Shown: piece by piece, positions 16,864 to 26,787 of the stretch | How the letters are laid out: the number at the start of each line of letters is the position of its first letter | Position numbering within the stretch: position 1 is the stretch's first letter | Origin: Hyphomicrobiales bacterium | Lineage (GTDB): Bacteria > Pseudomonadota > Alphaproteobacteria > Rhizobiales > Aestuariivirgaceae | Length of the DNA stretch: 43,681 nucleotides | Assembly (NCBI GenBank): GCA_027024225.1 | Contig: JALVSR010000041.1 | Location: 1 to 43,681 of the forward strand | Direction of reading: 5' to 3' | Position numbers and translations under genes: made by a program | Notes under the pieces: model-generated | Told to the model about the DNA's origin: nothing | The model's input: the letters and a program-made list of their open reading frames with translations, nothing else | The model's database searches: none

Positions 16864-17699
16864 AGGACCCGCTGGTTGCGCTTCTGCATGGCGCGCACGA
16901 AGGCGGGCGAGGGCAGGGGCGGTGGCGGCTCGCACGGCGCCACGAACGCGGGATCGTAGCCGAAGGCGGCGAAATCATCGGCGTACATTTCGCGCACCTT
17001 GCGGGCCACGGCCGCCGTATACAGGTGCAGGGCGCCCTTCATTGGCGTTTCGTTGAACCGCGGCAGGCCGGGCCAGGTGCCTCCCTGTCGCTCCACGTGG
17101 TCGATAAGGCACGAAAGGCCGGTGGCGAAGTCCTCCAGGCGGATGATCAGGTTGTAACGCAGCCGCGCCGGCAGCAGCAGATCGATCATCGTCTGCCAGT
17201 GATGATTGCTGAACCGCGGTGCCTCGTGGCGGTAGAGGTAATCCACGAATTCGGCGAAGCGGGCCCGCAAGTACCCCCAGTCGGCCTCGTAACGGGGCAG
17301 GCCCAGATGCTTCACGGCCGGGACGAGAGGGGAAATGGTGTGCATGAGCATGCGGTCTGCCCAGGCCGAGGCGAGACGATGATAGGGGTTGCGCACCACG
17401 CAGAAGCGAACGACGTCATCCGCCGCCAGCAATCTGGCACGCTCCTGCGGTGAAAGGTCGGGCAGGGAAGGCAGGTTGACGAGTGCGCGGTCGTGAATGG
17501 CCTGCTCGGGTGTTTGCATGCCCATGGCCGATTGCCACAACCGTTCCATCGGGTGCGCCTCGCCGAGTGCGGCCACGAGGTGCTTGAAAGAGGTGCAGGC
17601 CACCTTTGGCGTTTCGACATAAACGATGCGCAACTTGGCGATCACGAAGCTGGCATAGCGCAGTCTGAGGCTTTCCGCTTCCGAGAGTGGTGCATCCAT
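16830..17699 (-). CDS. Sulfotransferase family 2-like (carbohydrate sulfotransferase) protein
   Basis: The 289-residue protein has both PAPS-binding motifs of carbohydrate sulfotransferases: the 5'-phosphosulfate loop YVETPKVACTSFKHL (about 27-41) and the 3'-phosphate motif FCVVRNPYHRLASAWADR (about 99-116). The region FSNHHWQTMIDLL, the IIRLEDFATG element and the C-terminal LYTAAVARKVREMYADDFAAFGYDP are also typical of the Sulfotransfer_2 group. It would transfer sulfate from PAPS to a sugar. No signal peptide or membrane helix is visible, so it is probably cytoplasmic. The gene converges on the preceding glycosyltransferase and lies 80 nt downstream of a methyltransferase on the same strand. 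Confidence 0.85.
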   Translation of the reverse strand: MDAPLSEAESLRLRYASFVIAKLRIVYVETPKVACTSFKHLVAALGEAHPMERLWQSAMGMQTPEQAIHDRALVNLPSLPDLSPQERARLLAADDVVRFCVVRNPYHRLASAWADRMLMHTISPLVPAVKHLGLPRYEADWGYLRARFAEFVDYLYRHEAPRFSNHHWQTMIDLLLPARLRYNLIIRLEDFATGLSCLIDHVERQGGTWPGLPRFNETPMKGALHLYTAAVARKVREMYADDFAAFGYDPAFVAPCEPPPPLPSPAFVRAMQKRNQRVLHLSLRLRGML

Positions 17700-17779
17700 G
17701 TATCACTTCCCGCCTGCCGCCCGGCGCCATGGTAGACGGCCCGTCACCGCTTTCCGAACCCGAATGTCCGAAACCGCGC

Positions 17780-18451
17780 TCATGCCCCTGGGGTCAACTC
17801 GATGATTCCACTGTGCCACAGCGTTTGCGTATCTTCCGCCCTGATGTGATAGCCACATTCCCTCGCCATGGCGCGCATGTCCTCCGGGCTGTTGTCGGTA
17901 AAGCCATCGTTGGCGCGCGCCAATGGTTTTGCCTTGTCGGAATATTGCAGGACGATGACGCCCCCGGGGCGGATGATGCGGCGCATGTTGCGCAGGTAGT
18001 CGGCGATGACGGGCTTTTCCAGATGAACGAACACGCCGAAGGAAAAGATGAAATCGACGCTTTCGTCCGCAATGCCCGGAAAGTCGGTGCCGTTGTTCTT
18101 GATGAACGTGATGTTGGGACGGTCGAAGTGTCGGCGCAATTCCGCCAGCAATTCCGGGTAGGGGTCCACCGCGTAGATGCGCCGCGCGTGCAGGATATAG
18201 CGTGTCCAGCGTCCGCCCCCCGGGCCGATTTCGACAACCGTAGTTTCGGGGCCGACATGCGGGATCAGATATGTATCACGAACGTGACGCAAGGGAGGAC
18301 AGGTGTCCGGATCTCCCCATTTCAGGCCATAGATGTCATCGCGTCCGATGAGGATGCGCCAGGCCTTCGCCAGCCGCCGCGCCAGGCGCCGTTCGCGCCG
18401 TGCATTGGCAAGCATGTTCAAGTGCAGGTCATCTGCTGGTGGTCGCTTCAT
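17780..18451 (-). CDS. Class I SAM-dependent methyltransferase
   Basis: This 223-residue protein has the SAM-binding motif VVEIGPGGGRWTRYIL, the motif II acidic residue in IYAVDPYPELL, and the later stretches FIFSFGVFVHLEKPVIADYLRNMRRIIRPGGVIVLQYSD. The N-terminus is basic (ARRERRLARRLAKAWR) and is followed by GLKWGDPDTCPPLRHVRDTYLIPHV, as in glycan-cluster methyltransferases that modify sugars or chain ends. Target specificity is not readable. It is on the minus strand, downstream of the protease gene and upstream of the sulfotransferase, within the glycan cluster. Confidence 0.82.
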   Translation of the reverse strand: MKRPPADDLHLNMLANARRERRLARRLAKAWRILIGRDDIYGLKWGDPDTCPPLRHVRDTYLIPHVGPETTVVEIGPGGGRWTRYILHARRIYAVDPYPELLAELRRHFDRPNITFIKNNGTDFPGIADESVDFIFSFGVFVHLEKPVIADYLRNMRRIIRPGGVIVLQYSDKAKPLARANDGFTDNSPEDMRAMARECGYHIRAEDTQTLWHSGIIELTPGA

Positions 18452-18571
18452 GGCGTGTCGAACGCATGCGGTTGCTGGTCAGGCGGCGGGAACACCGGTG
18501 AGTTTGGTATTCAATGCCGCTTTTCCCGACAAAGGCAAGCACCATCACAACAAGCCTGACGCCAAATATGA

Positions 18572-18606
18572 CGAAGGGGCGAATCCCTTCCAGAGCCGCC
18601 CCTTCG
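18572..18606. terminator. Hairpin downstream of the protease gene
   Basis: A perfect 10-bp stem CGAAGGGGCG/CGCCCCTTCG with a 15-nt loop lies 45 nt past the protease stop on the minus strand. There is no strong T run on either side, so it may be a weak terminator or an mRNA 3'-end stabiliser. Confidence 0.5.
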
Positions 18607-18651
18607 CCTTATCAGTGCGGATGCACAATCCAGCCTTGTGACCGCCACGGA

Positions 18652-19881
18652 TCAGTTGCCACCGTTTGACAGGCACGCATTGAAGACATCGACGACATCC
18701 CTGGGATCATTGTCGGAATTCGTGAACTGCGGGCTGCCCATTTCGTTAACGTACCCCCTCAGCCGATGGCTGTTCACGCCATTGAGAAACGGCATGTTGG
18801 AGGCGCTGGCTCCGGCGGGCGGATCGGTCAGGCCGGTGGAGTCGAGACGATCGTAAGCGGCCGACCTGTGTTCCCAGTTAATGAACCACGGACCACCGCT
18901 GGAACCACCGGTCATGTCATTGCCCATGTATTTCGACACGACGCCGCCATCGTTGCTGGACAGGTCCCGCTCATACCATTCGACGCCAGCCACGTGAATG
19001 ATGTGATAGCCGGGGAATGGCGCGCCTGCCGGATAGCCCAGCGCCATCACCAGGTACCTGGTCGCCCAGTTCCAGGTCATGCCGGCCCAGCCCGTGATGT
19101 TGCCGATCTTGGTGTTGTGCACCGTGCCCGTGGGCGAGAGGACGACACAGGCGTAATCGCGGTCGATCCTCTTATACATATGCCAGTCCGTTGGCGTGTA
19201 GGCGGTTCCCGTCCATGACCAGCAGCCACGCTGAGGGTGCGGCGCACCACTGCCGCTGCCCTTGTAATAGGACGGGCAGAACAGGAGGTTCGTGGACCAA
19301 TTGCCTTGGCCGTCGGAGACGCAATGTCCGGCCGTGAAGATCGTGGATTTCTGGACCACCGTCGCCGAGCAAACATAGCTGTTTCCGTTCTGTTTGAAGA
19401 ACAGTTTGCCGATCACCGAGCGCGGATATGTCAGGTAATTGCCGAAATGCGTCCAGCGCTGAAATGGCCCATAGTTGGCATAGTCCGTGGAGCTGCTGGG
19501 CGGAGTGCCCGGCGGAACGGAATATTGCGGTTGGACTTTGTTGAGCTTGATGATGGTGCCGGGCTTTGGCTGTGGCAAGCCACTTTGCGGATCCCACCCC
19601 GGCATGACCCCCGGCTCTCCAAGTGGCGGGCGTTCCTCGGCGTTCATCGGCGCCACTTTCGCCGGGTCAACCGAAATGACGTCCAGCGGCTTCGCCTGAC
19701 GCATCCGCTCGGGCGTCCAGTACGACAGGGTTTCCGACACGACAGTGGCAATGTTCTTGCCTTTCATCGATCCCGAAATGCCTTCGTTCGCCTGCTCTTG
19801 CCCCACCGCAGGCGCGGCGGCCAGCAGGCCCAAAAGCGCCACACCAAGACCGGCGCGCTGAAGCATGTCAAAGCGTTTCAT
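18652..19881 (-). CDS. Secreted trypsin-like serine protease with YWTPERMR propeptide motif
   Basis: This is a 409-residue chymotrypsin-fold (S1-type) endopeptidase with the complete triad: TAGHC (His186), DYACV (Asp242) and GGSSGGPW (Ser328). A signal peptide (1-27, ending APAVG) and a propeptide-like region of about 110 residues precede the catalytic domain. That region carries YWTPERMRQAKP at residues 54-65. The catalytic domain begins near GKLFF...YVCSATVV. Cys pairs are likely (171/187 around the His loop). The start has a GGGAG site 8 nt upstream. With a full T2SS encoded on both sides, type II export is plausible, but the sequence does not show it. The shared motif with the exported protein at 5605-5886 suggests a functional pair. 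Confidence 0.92.
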   Translation of the reverse strand: MKRFDMLQRAGLGVALLGLLAAAPAVGQEQANEGISGSMKGKNIATVVSETLSYWTPERMRQAKPLDVISVDPAKVAPMNAEERPPLGEPGVMPGWDPQSGLPQPKPGTIIKLNKVQPQYSVPPGTPPSSSTDYANYGPFQRWTHFGNYLTYPRSVIGKLFFKQNGNSYVCSATVVQKSTIFTAGHCVSDGQGNWSTNLLFCPSYYKGSGSGAPHPQRGCWSWTGTAYTPTDWHMYKRIDRDYACVVLSPTGTVHNTKIGNITGWAGMTWNWATRYLVMALGYPAGAPFPGYHIIHVAGVEWYERDLSSNDGGVVSKYMGNDMTGGSSGGPWFINWEHRSAAYDRLDSTGLTDPPAGASASNMPFLNGVNSHRLRGYVNEMGSPQFTNSDNDPRDVVDVFNACLSNGGN

Positions 19882-20744
19882 TTTCTCTCTCCCATCTGAC
19901 AGACCGCCCTCCCGAAACCTGAAAAATGATCCAAAAAATGGAAACTCCCTGGCAAATTTTCACACGTCGTTGGCGCCTTTCAAAAAATCCTGTAAAATCA
20001 AGGCAATGGATAGCGCCTGTTTACCAGAGATGTTCATCCGCCATTTTTCTGTATAATATTATAGCATTTTTTACCAAGATTGTAAATATTATATATGTTT
20101 ATAAAGAATTCATGGTAAATGCATAACTTTTCGATGCTTTTTCCATGGGGTGTATTTCAGCCAGATATCTTTTCACGAAGAAGAGGTAATATAGTCATGC
20201 ATGTGATGTTTGTTTTTCGATTATAAACGCCAGGGCAGGCCTTCCGCGCCGCCATTTTGGTATTTGAATTTCCATCGAATGCACTTAAAAGGTGTTTACA
20301 TATTGTTTATGCATCTTGAAATTGTAAACATTTTTCCTTTCACGTTGAGGTTAGGGGCTCTCGGCTTGCCAGGGAGGGATTCCAAGCTTCCCGTATCATG
20401 TGCCTCCCATCGGGAGCAGGAAGGCCATATCCAAATGATCAGTCGACGGGATGAAGCGAGAATATTGCCGTCTGGGGGACTGGCGAGAATTCCGGAGGAA
20501 ATTCGCCATCATGTCGGATTTGCGGGAATTTTCGGCAGCTCTTTGCACCGCTTTCATGAACTCGGGCTCTGGCCCTATCGCAGGAATTCGAATAATTCCG
20601 CAATCCATTGATCTTGAACAATCCATTTCCTGGCCGAGGCCGTGAAACTGTCAAAAGCCGGGGCCGGGTCCAAGTCGGCCATTTTTCATGCCATCCTGTT
20701 GGCAGGCCGCATGCTGCAACAAGGTCTTTCCGGACTGGCGGGAC
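19882..20744. other. AT-rich non-coding region
   Basis: This 863-nt stretch between divergent protease and glycosyltransferase genes is markedly AT-rich from about 19910 to 20340, unlike the GC-rich neighbours. It holds TATAAT at 20052-20057 and an imperfect inverted repeat (20064-20076 with 20113-20122, a GCATTT.ACCA core). A 9-codon frame at 20197-20226 lies behind AAGAGGT, and a hairpin lies at 20293-20330. I find no credible longer gene. It may be a long regulatory region, an untranslated leader or a remnant of transferred DNA. Confidence 0.5.
20293..20330 (+). terminator. Possible hairpin terminator or operator in the AT-rich region
   Basis: Arms TGTTTACA (20293-20300) and TGTAAACA (20323-20330) form a perfect 8-bp inverted repeat with a 22-nt spacer, followed at once by five T. 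It could end a leader transcript upstream of the glycosyltransferase gene, or bind a dimeric regulator. Confidence 0.4.
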
Positions 20745-21872
20745 ATGAAGATTCTGATCGCGGACAACAGCTATCGTTCGTTGTGGCACTTTCGCGGAAG
20801 TTTGCTTCGTCGGCTTGTGGACGAAGGGCACGAGGTGACGCTCGTTGCGCCGCCGGACGCGGGCGTCATGCGGCCTGAAGAAACGGGATGCCGATATATT
20901 CCCTTTCCCTTTTCTCCGCGCAAACTCGATCCATTGGAAAACGGCGGCCTGTTCTTCCGCTATCTGGCCGTTTTGCGACGCGTGCGCCCCGATGTCTTCA
21001 TCGGCTATACCATCAAGCCGAACATTTTCGGCTCACTGGCCTGCCGTCTTCTCGGAATTCCCACCATCAACGTCATCCCCGGCCGGGGGCGCGCCTACGA
21101 GCGCGACGACTGGCTGCAAAAATTGGTCAGCGCGTTGTATCGGCTGGCCCTGAAGGGAAGCCACCGGGTGCTTTTTCTCAATCCCGACGATCTGGACATG
21201 TTCGTCAGCCGCGGAATCGTTTCCGGCGAGACAGGCACCTATTTGCCGGGAGAGGGAATCGACCTGCAACACTATGGCTACGAGGCCCTGCCAGACGCGG
21301 AAAACGGGCCGTTCCGCTTCTTGTTCATTGGCCGAATGCTGAAAACCAAGGGAGCGATTGAATTCGTTTTCGCGGCACAGCATTTCAAGCGCCGCCGGCC
21401 TGAAGTGGTTTTTCAGTTGCTGGGTGAATGTTGTGATGACGATTCGGCCTATATTCCGTGTCGTGAATTGCGGAAATGGCATGCGGAGGGGATCATCGAA
21501 TATCTCGGCGTGACCGAGGACGTGCGTCCCATCATGCGCGATGCTTCCTGCATCGTGCTGCCGACCTTCTATCCCGAAGGACTGCCACGCGTGCTGCTGG
21601 AGGGGGCGGCGATGGGGCGGCCGCTGATCGCCAGCGACTGGCCCGGATGCCGGGAGATCATCAAGAACGAGGAGAGCGGCTTCTTGTGCAAGCCCAGGGA
21701 CATAATGGACCTGGTGCGGCAGATGGAGCGCATGTTGCAGTTGTCGCAGCAGGAGCGTTGTCGCATGGGGCGCAAGGGACGCGAAATCGTGGAACAGAAA
21801 TTCGATGAGGAAATGGTGCTGGCCCGGTATATGGAGGCCCTGGCCGAAATCCGCGGATCGGGCATTGCCTGA
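20745..21872 (+). CDS. Glycosyltransferase family 4 (GT-B fold)
   Basis: The 375-residue protein starts MKILIADNSYRSLWHFRGSLLRRLVDEGHEVTLVAPP, a typical GT-B N-terminal domain. Its C-terminal domain has the GT1/GT4 nucleotide-sugar signature: FRFLFIGRMLKTKGAIEFV, then YPEGLPRVLLEGAAMGRPLIASDWPGCREII with the Glu pair that binds the donor. Similar proteins act in O-antigen and capsule assembly, often transferring N-acetylated or galactose-type sugars to lipid-linked acceptors. The specificity here is not readable. The ATG at 20745 gives the natural N-terminus; residues further upstream have no family similarity. It stops 2 nt before the converging wzt gene. Confidence 0.9.
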   Translation: MKILIADNSYRSLWHFRGSLLRRLVDEGHEVTLVAPPDAGVMRPEETGCRYIPFPFSPRKLDPLENGGLFFRYLAVLRRVRPDVFIGYTIKPNIFGSLACRLLGIPTINVIPGRGRAYERDDWLQKLVSALYRLALKGSHRVLFLNPDDLDMFVSRGIVSGETGTYLPGEGIDLQHYGYEALPDAENGPFRFLFIGRMLKTKGAIEFVFAAQHFKRRRPEVVFQLLGECCDDDSAYIPCRELRKWHAEGIIEYLGVTEDVRPIMRDASCIVLPTFYPEGLPRVLLEGAAMGRPLIASDWPGCREIIKNEESGFLCKPRDIMDLVRQMERMLQLSQQERCRMGRKGREIVEQKFDEEMVLARYMEALAEIRGSGIA

Positions 21873-21874
21873 TG

Positions 21875-23323
21875 TCAGGAAGGGTCGGAGGCTGTCATGG
21901 TCGTGCCGGATGCCATGTTGGAATCCAGGATTTTCCATCGTGGACGCAGGCCGAGGTCAACCAGGCCCGTGGTGATGGATCCGGGAGCTTCAACCACCTG
22001 GAACATCAGGATATCCACCAGGCGATGCAATACGCGCCGGTCGTTGTTGCCGCGCGAAACGACGCCGCAATTGATGAAATAGGCCCCTTCCGTGAGCAGG
22101 CATCGGAATGGAAAATGCACCTCCAGCAGCTGACCGGCGCCAGCCTTGTGCAGCCGCGTGGCGGCACGGCAGCCGCTGGCGACGCCGGCCACCACCAGGC
22201 CGCTCACGGTCTTGATGGTCACCGAGAAACCTACATCCCACTGATCGTCGAAAAATCTCACCTGGCTTACGATGGCGTATTCCTCTCCCGCGCGCAGGGT
22301 GGTGACATCCTCTCCGGCCATATCGACCAGGCGCACCTGCGTTATTTCCGCTCCATCGGGGGGATAGGCCTTCGCATATCTGTTCATCGCCACCGGATTG
22401 AAGGTGTTTTTCACGTTTTCTTCGGTGGTCGCCATCGAGCGTGGAAAAGGATGGCGCCTATCGACCTCCTCGCCTTCCGGGGGCTCGTTCAGGTCATCAT
22501 GCGCCTTGTCGGCAATGTGGCCCTGCCGGATCGCTTCACGGATGAGATCGCGCCGTTCCGCCGGGGCGTCAAGCAGACGTTCATAATAGAAGGTGACCTT
22601 TTCGGGCGTGCCATCCATGAGCAATTCTCCTTCGTCCAGCATGATGGCCCGGTCACACAGCTCCAGGATGGTCCCGATCGAATGGGAAACCAGCAAGATG
22701 GTGGCGCCCTTCGCACGGATTTGCTCGATTTGCGCGAAACATTTGCGCTGAAAGGCCACATCTCCCACGGCCAGGGCCTCGTCGATGACCAGGATTTCCG
22801 GGTCGATGTTGATGGCCACCGCGAAGGCAAGGCGCATGTACATGCCGGAAGAATAGGTTTTCACCGGCTGATCGATGAATGATCCAATATCGGCAAATTC
22901 CAGGATATCTTCCAGGCGGGCATCGATCTCGGCCCGCGAAAGGCCAAGAATGGTGGCGTTCATGTAAACGTTTTCCCGCCCGGTGAACTCGGGGTTGAAC
23001 CCCGCTCCCAGCTCCAGCAAGGCTCCTATGCGGCCGTTGACCATCACCTCGCCATCGCTGGGTTGCAATGTGCCGCAGATGATTTGCAGCAGCGTGGACT
23101 TGCCGCTGCCGTTGCGCCCGACGATTCCCACCACCTGCCCCCGCGGCACGTCGAACGATATGTTCCTCAAGGCGATGAAGTCGGTGAAATAGCGCGATTG
23201 CGGCCGGCCCAGCAGGCGCTGCAGGCGCGGGATGATGGCCTGCTTGAGCCGATCTTCCGGGCGCTGGTAGATCTGGTAGTGCTTGCAGACGTTGCGTACG
23301 CTGATGGCCACGTCCTCTGACAT
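21875..23323 (-). CDS. wzt: Glycan-export ABC transporter ATPase Wzt with C-terminal glycan-binding domain
   Basis: Wzt powers export of an undecaprenyl-linked polysaccharide through Wzm. The N-terminal ATPase (about 1-250) has Walker A GRNGSGKST (69-77), the signature YSSGM (157-161), Walker B ILVIDE (177-182) and the switch His in LLVSHS. It also has the MNATILGLSRAEID region typical of the Wzt/TagH group. About 230 further residues contain a Wzt_C-type beta-sandwich (from about 330, TQVRLVDMAGEDVTTLRAGEEYAIVSQV to the C-terminus). In characterised systems such a domain reads the chain terminus, often a methylated or phosphorylated cap. Methyltransferases in this cluster fit that logic. It is the last gene of the minus-strand run and lies 12 nt after rfbA. 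Confidence 0.93.
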   Translation of the reverse strand: MSEDVAISVRNVCKHYQIYQRPEDRLKQAIIPRLQRLLGRPQSRYFTDFIALRNISFDVPRGQVVGIVGRNGSGKSTLLQIICGTLQPSDGEVMVNGRIGALLELGAGFNPEFTGRENVYMNATILGLSRAEIDARLEDILEFADIGSFIDQPVKTYSSGMYMRLAFAVAINIDPEILVIDEALAVGDVAFQRKCFAQIEQIRAKGATILLVSHSIGTILELCDRAIMLDEGELLMDGTPEKVTFYYERLLDAPAERRDLIREAIRQGHIADKAHDDLNEPPEGEEVDRRHPFPRSMATTEENVKNTFNPVAMNRYAKAYPPDGAEITQVRLVDMAGEDVTTLRAGEEYAIVSQVRFFDDQWDVGFSVTIKTVSGLVVAGVASGCRAATRLHKAGAGQLLEVHFPFRCLLTEGAYFINCGVVSRGNNDRRVLHRLVDILMFQVVEAPGSITTGLVDLGLRPRWKILDSNMASGTTMTASDPS

Positions 23324-23335
23324 GTCAGACGTCCC

Positions 23336-24226
23336 TCATTCCTGCCGCGTGGCGTCTTCCATCAGCTTCAGCAAGTAGGCTCCATATGCCGAATTGCTCA
23401 ATTCGTTGGCCAGTTTTCGCAATTGCGCGGTGTCGATGAAGCCCTCTCGCCAGGCGATTTCTTCCGGGCAGGATATGCGCAGCCCCTGGCGCCTCTCCAG
23501 CGTACGCACGAAAGCGGCCGCCTCGTGCAGGCTGTCCGGCGTGCCCGTGTCCAGCCAGGCGTGTCCGCGCCCCATGGTTTCCACATGCAGGGCCCCGTCT
23601 TGCAGGTACGAGAGGTTCAGATCGGTGATTTCCAGCTCCCCTCGTGCCGAAGGCTTCAAGGCCGCTGCTCTTTCCACCGCGGTCGCGTCATAGAAATACA
23701 GCCCCGTCACCGCCCAGTTGGATTTTGGGCGTTGCGGCTTTTCCTCCAGGGTTATGGCCTGTCCGGTGGCGTCGAGCTGCACCACCCCATAGCGCTGCGG
23801 ATTCGTGACATGATAGGCGAAAATCGTGGCGCCCCCCTGGCTTTCCACCCTGTTGCGCGCCGATTGGAGAAGTTTTTTCAATCCGTGGCCATAAAAGAGA
23901 TTGTCGCCGAGTATCAGCGCGGACGGAGCGCCGGCGACAAAATCGGCGCCGATGACATAGGCCTGGGCCAGGCCTTCGGGCCTGGGCTGTTCGGCATAGG
24001 AAAGCGAAATGCCCCACTGTGAGCCATCGCCCAGCAGACGCCTGAAAAGCGGCAGGTCGTGAGGGGTGGAAATGAGCAGTATTTCTCGGATGCCGGCAAG
24101 CAACAGAACCGACAGGGGATAGTAGATCAGCGGCTTGTCGTAAATGGGAAGAAGCTGTTTGGATATGGCCAGCGTCATCGGATGCAATCGGGTCCCCGCG
24201 CCACCGGCCAGAACGATTCCCTTCAT
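23336..24226 (-). CDS. rfbA: Glucose-1-phosphate thymidylyltransferase RfbA/RmlA
   Basis: RfbA makes dTDP-glucose from glucose-1-phosphate and dTTP, the first step toward dTDP-L-rhamnose. The 296-residue protein begins [18 protein letters not shown], the nucleotidyltransferase signature. It contains [17 protein letters not shown], the substrate-site ILGDNLFYG and the characteristic [20 protein letters not shown]. The length is normal (about 290). The start overlaps the rfbD stop by 4 nt, and the order B-D-A is coupled by overlaps. dTDP-rhamnose normally inhibits this enzyme allosterically. It is intact and typical. Confidence 0.97.
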   Translation of the reverse strand: MKGIVLAGGAGTRLHPMTLAISKQLLPIYDKPLIYYPLSVLLLAGIREILLISTPHDLPLFRRLLGDGSQWGISLSYAEQPRPEGLAQAYVIGADFVAGAPSALILGDNLFYGHGLKKLLQSARNRVESQGGATIFAYHVTNPQRYGVVQLDATGQAITLEEKPQRPKSNWAVTGLYFYDATAVERAAALKPSARGELEITDLNLSYLQDGALHVETMGRGHAWLDTGTPDSLHEAAAFVRTLERRQGLRISCPEEIAWREGFIDTAQLRKLANELSNSAYGAYLLKLMEDATRQE

Positions 24227-25119
24227 CTCGTGTCACCCATCGTTGTCAGCAGTCGTTGCACACACCTCGCCACTCCTTCTCGCCAATGCGGCAGGCGGAT
24301 GCCGAAGGTGGCCGCCAGTTTCGTGCAGTCAAGCCGCGAATTCGCCGGTCTTCTGGCGGGCGTGGGATAGTCGGCGGTGGCAATCGGCACCACCCTCGCC
24401 ACCGGCCCGCCATGGCGCTCCGAATGAACGAACACTTCTCTGGCCAAGTCATGCCAGCTTGCCGAGCCGCTGCCCGCCACATGATAGGTTCCCCACGGAA
24501 AGAGGTCTTTTTGTGTTCGCACCGCCTGCAACAATGCGACGATGGCTTCGGCGAGGTGCGGGGCGTAGGTGGGGTTGCCGCGCTGGTCGTGGACAACGGC
24601 GATCTCATCCCTGTCCCGCGCTAGCTCCAGCATGGTTCTCACGAAATTCCGACCATGGGGGCTGTGCACCCACGCCGTGCGCAGGATGAGATGTTGTCGC
24701 AGCAGATTCCGCACCCTTTCCTCTCCGGCCAGTTTCGAAGCGCCATAAACGCCAATGGGAGAGGTGGTATCCGTTTCGGCATAGGGTTCATCGGCCGTCC
24801 CGTCGAAAACATAGTCGGTGGAAATGTGCACCAGGGGAATGCCCCGCTCGGCGCAGATTTCCGCCAGCAACGCTGCGCCGTCACGGTTGATGGCGAAGGC
24901 GGTCTCGGGGTCGGATTCCGCCGCATCCACGGCCGTGTAGGCTGCGGTGTTGACGATATGGTCAGGCATGATGTCGGTTATGGCCCGGTGCACGGTTTCC
25001 GGCCTGGTCAGGTCCAGCTGAGGACGCCCGCAGGCCACGACTTCCCATCCGCCTGGCCAGGCGCAGTTCAGCAACGAACGCGCCAGTTGACCGCTTTTGC
25101 CGATAACGAGAACCCTCAT
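24223..25119 (-). CDS. rfbD: dTDP-4-dehydrorhamnose reductase RfbD/RmlD
   Basis: RfbD reduces dTDP-4-keto-L-rhamnose to dTDP-L-rhamnose with NAD(P)H, the last step of the pathway. The 298 residues have the Rossmann motif [54 protein letters not shown] and the catalytic Tyr-Lys in YGASKLAGE. The C-terminal substrate part includes [20 protein letters not shown]. The start overlaps the rfbB stop by one base, and the stop overlaps the rfbA start. All key residues are present. Confidence 0.97.
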   Translation of the reverse strand: MRVLVIGKSGQLARSLLNCAWPGGWEVVACGRPQLDLTRPETVHRAITDIMPDHIVNTAAYTAVDAAESDPETAFAINRDGAALLAEICAERGIPLVHISTDYVFDGTADEPYAETDTTSPIGVYGASKLAGEERVRNLLRQHLILRTAWVHSPHGRNFVRTMLELARDRDEIAVVHDQRGNPTYAPHLAEAIVALLQAVRTQKDLFPWGTYHVAGSGSASWHDLAREVFVHSERHGGPVARVVPIATADYPTPARRPANSRLDCTKLAATFGIRLPHWREGVARCVQRLLTTMGDTR

Positions 25120-26183
25120 CAGGCATTTTCAACGTCCAACAGTCCCAGCCTCTGGCCGCGGTATCCGCTTCTTTCCAGCAAGGGCCGCCACCAGTCCTCG
25201 TTGTCCAGATACCAGCGCACCGTCTTGCGCAGGCCGGTATCGAAACTTTCCCGTGCCCGCCAGCCGAGCTCGCTTTCGATTTTCGTCGCGTCTATGGCAT
25301 AGCGGTGGTCGTGGCCGGGCCGGTCTTCGACGAAGGTGATCAGCCGTTCGTGCGGCGCGCCCCGAGGATGCATTTCGTCCAGCAGGGAGCAAAGCGCCTT
25401 CACCACCTGAAGGTTGGTGCGCTCGTTGTGACCGCCGACATTGTACTTTTCCCCGGGGCGCCCCTTTTCCACGATTAGCCGCAAGGCGCGGGCGTGGTCC
25501 TCCACGTAAAGCCAGTCGCGCACGTTGCTGCCGTCTCCGTAAATGGGCAGGGGCTTGCCCTGGAGCGCATTGAAGATCATGTGCGGGATCAGCTTCTCGG
25601 GGAACTGGCGAGGCCCGTAATTGTTGGAACAGTTGGATATCATCGTTGGCAGGCCGTATGTGCGCCACCAGGCGGTGACCAGATGATCCGCCCCCGCCTT
25701 CGAGGCGGAGTAGGGGGAAGAGGGATCATAGGGGGTGTCTTCCCGGAAGAGGCCTTGCGGCCCCAGCGAGCCATAAACCTCGTCCGTTGAAACATGCAGG
25801 AAGCGGAAGCCCTCCCGCTTGTCGGCCGGCAACTTCCGCCAGTGGGCGCGGGCCGCTTCGAGCAGGCTGAAGGTCCCCATGAAGTTGGTCTGCAGGAAGA
25901 CATGCGCATTGTTTATGGAACGGTCCACGTGGCTTTCCGCCGCCAGATGGATGACCGCATCGGGCTGAAATTTCTCGAAGGCGGCGCGCATGGTCTCGAA
26001 GTCGCAGATATCCGCCTGCAGAAAGTCATAATTCGGATGATCGGCGATGGCTGCCAGGGAAGCCGGATTGGCGGCATAGGTCAGCTTGTCGATGTTGAGC
26101 ACTTCATCGCCACGCTCCAGCACCAGGTGCAGGCAGACAGCCGACCCGATGAAGCCACACCCTCCCGTGACGATGATCTTCAT
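25119..26183 (-). CDS. rfbB: dTDP-glucose 4,6-dehydratase RfbB/RmlB
   Basis: RfbB converts dTDP-glucose to dTDP-4-keto-6-deoxyglucose using bound NAD. The 354-residue short-chain dehydrogenase has [23 protein letters not shown], and the active-site segment [10 protein letters not shown] with Asp-Glu. It also has the YxxxK pair in [12 protein letters not shown], and [17 protein letters not shown]. The length is typical. It overlaps rfbC upstream by 4 nt and rfbD downstream by 1 nt. Activity on other sugar nucleotides is unlikely, given the full rfbA-D set. Confidence 0.97.
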   Translation of the reverse strand: MKIIVTGGCGFIGSAVCLHLVLERGDEVLNIDKLTYAANPASLAAIADHPNYDFLQADICDFETMRAAFEKFQPDAVIHLAAESHVDRSINNAHVFLQTNFMGTFSLLEAARAHWRKLPADKREGFRFLHVSTDEVYGSLGPQGLFREDTPYDPSSPYSASKAGADHLVTAWWRTYGLPTMISNCSNNYGPRQFPEKLIPHMIFNALQGKPLPIYGDGSNVRDWLYVEDHARALRLIVEKGRPGEKYNVGGHNERTNLQVVKALCSLLDEMHPRGAPHERLITFVEDRPGHDHRYAIDATKIESELGWRARESFDTGLRKTVRWYLDNEDWWRPLLERSGYRGQRLGLLDVENA

Positions 26184-26755
26184 GCATCTTCCCCGTAAGC
26201 AAAGTAATCCGGTAGCGCCGCAAAGGGCGGATGGGCTCTGTCACGGTCAGAGATGATAGCCTGTTCCGGTTTGATTGGCCAGTCGATCCCAAGCGCCGGA
26301 TCGTTCCACAGCAACCCTTTGTCATGTTCGGGCGCATAGTGGGCGGTAACCTTGTAAATGACCTCGGTATCCGGCTCGAGGGTGCAGAATCCGTGCGCGA
26401 ACCCCGCCGGGATCAGCAATTGTCTCCAATTCTCCGCAGAAAGCTCCACGGCGACATGTTGGCCAAACGTGGGCGACCCCTTGCGGATGTCCACCGCCAC
26501 ATCGAAGATGCGGCCGCGTATCACGCGCACCAGCTTGTCCTGGGCATGCGGCGGAATCTGGAAGTGCAACCCCCGCACAACCCCCTGATCGCGTGAAAGA
26601 GAATGATTGTCCTGCACGAATTCCTTGTCGAAGCCGGCTTCTGCCAGAACTCTCTTGTTGTAGGTTTCGGAAAAGAAGCCGCGATGATCGACATGTTTCT
26701 CCGGCGTGATCAATAACGGTCCAGGGATGTGGAATGTCCTGATCGTCATGGTCAT
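26180..26755 (-). CDS. rfbC: dTDP-4-dehydrorhamnose 3,5-epimerase RfbC/RmlC
   Basis: RfbC epimerises dTDP-4-keto-6-deoxyglucose at C3 and C5. The 191-residue cupin has the conserved [31 protein letters not shown] with the catalytic His region, [26 protein letters not shown] and [14 protein letters not shown] double start (MTMTIR) leaves the first Met uncertain by two codons. It is the first of the four rhamnose genes in the order C-B-D-A and follows wzm by 32 nt. Confidence 0.97.
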   Translation of the reverse strand: MTMTIRTFHIPGPLLITPEKHVDHRGFFSETYNKRVLAEAGFDKEFVQDNHSLSRDQGVVRGLHFQIPPHAQDKLVRVIRGRIFDVAVDIRKGSPTFGQHVAVELSAENWRQLLIPAGFAHGFCTLEPDTEVIYKVTAHYAPEHDKGLLWNDPALGIDWPIKPEQAIISDRDRAHPPFAALPDYFAYGEDA

Positions 26756-26787
26756 GGGTGGGCCTCATGAACCGTTTCGAAAACCTC

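Noticed and set aside
20197-20226. Nine-codon frame (MHVMFVFRL) behind AAGAGGT in the AT-rich region, considered as a leader peptide
   Set aside because: No run of regulatory codons and no attenuator beside it; a frame this short occurs by chance.
20210-20611. 133-codon plus-strand frame in the AT-rich region
   Set aside because: No usable ATG with a ribosome site, no domain, and mixed composition spanning the AT/GC boundary.
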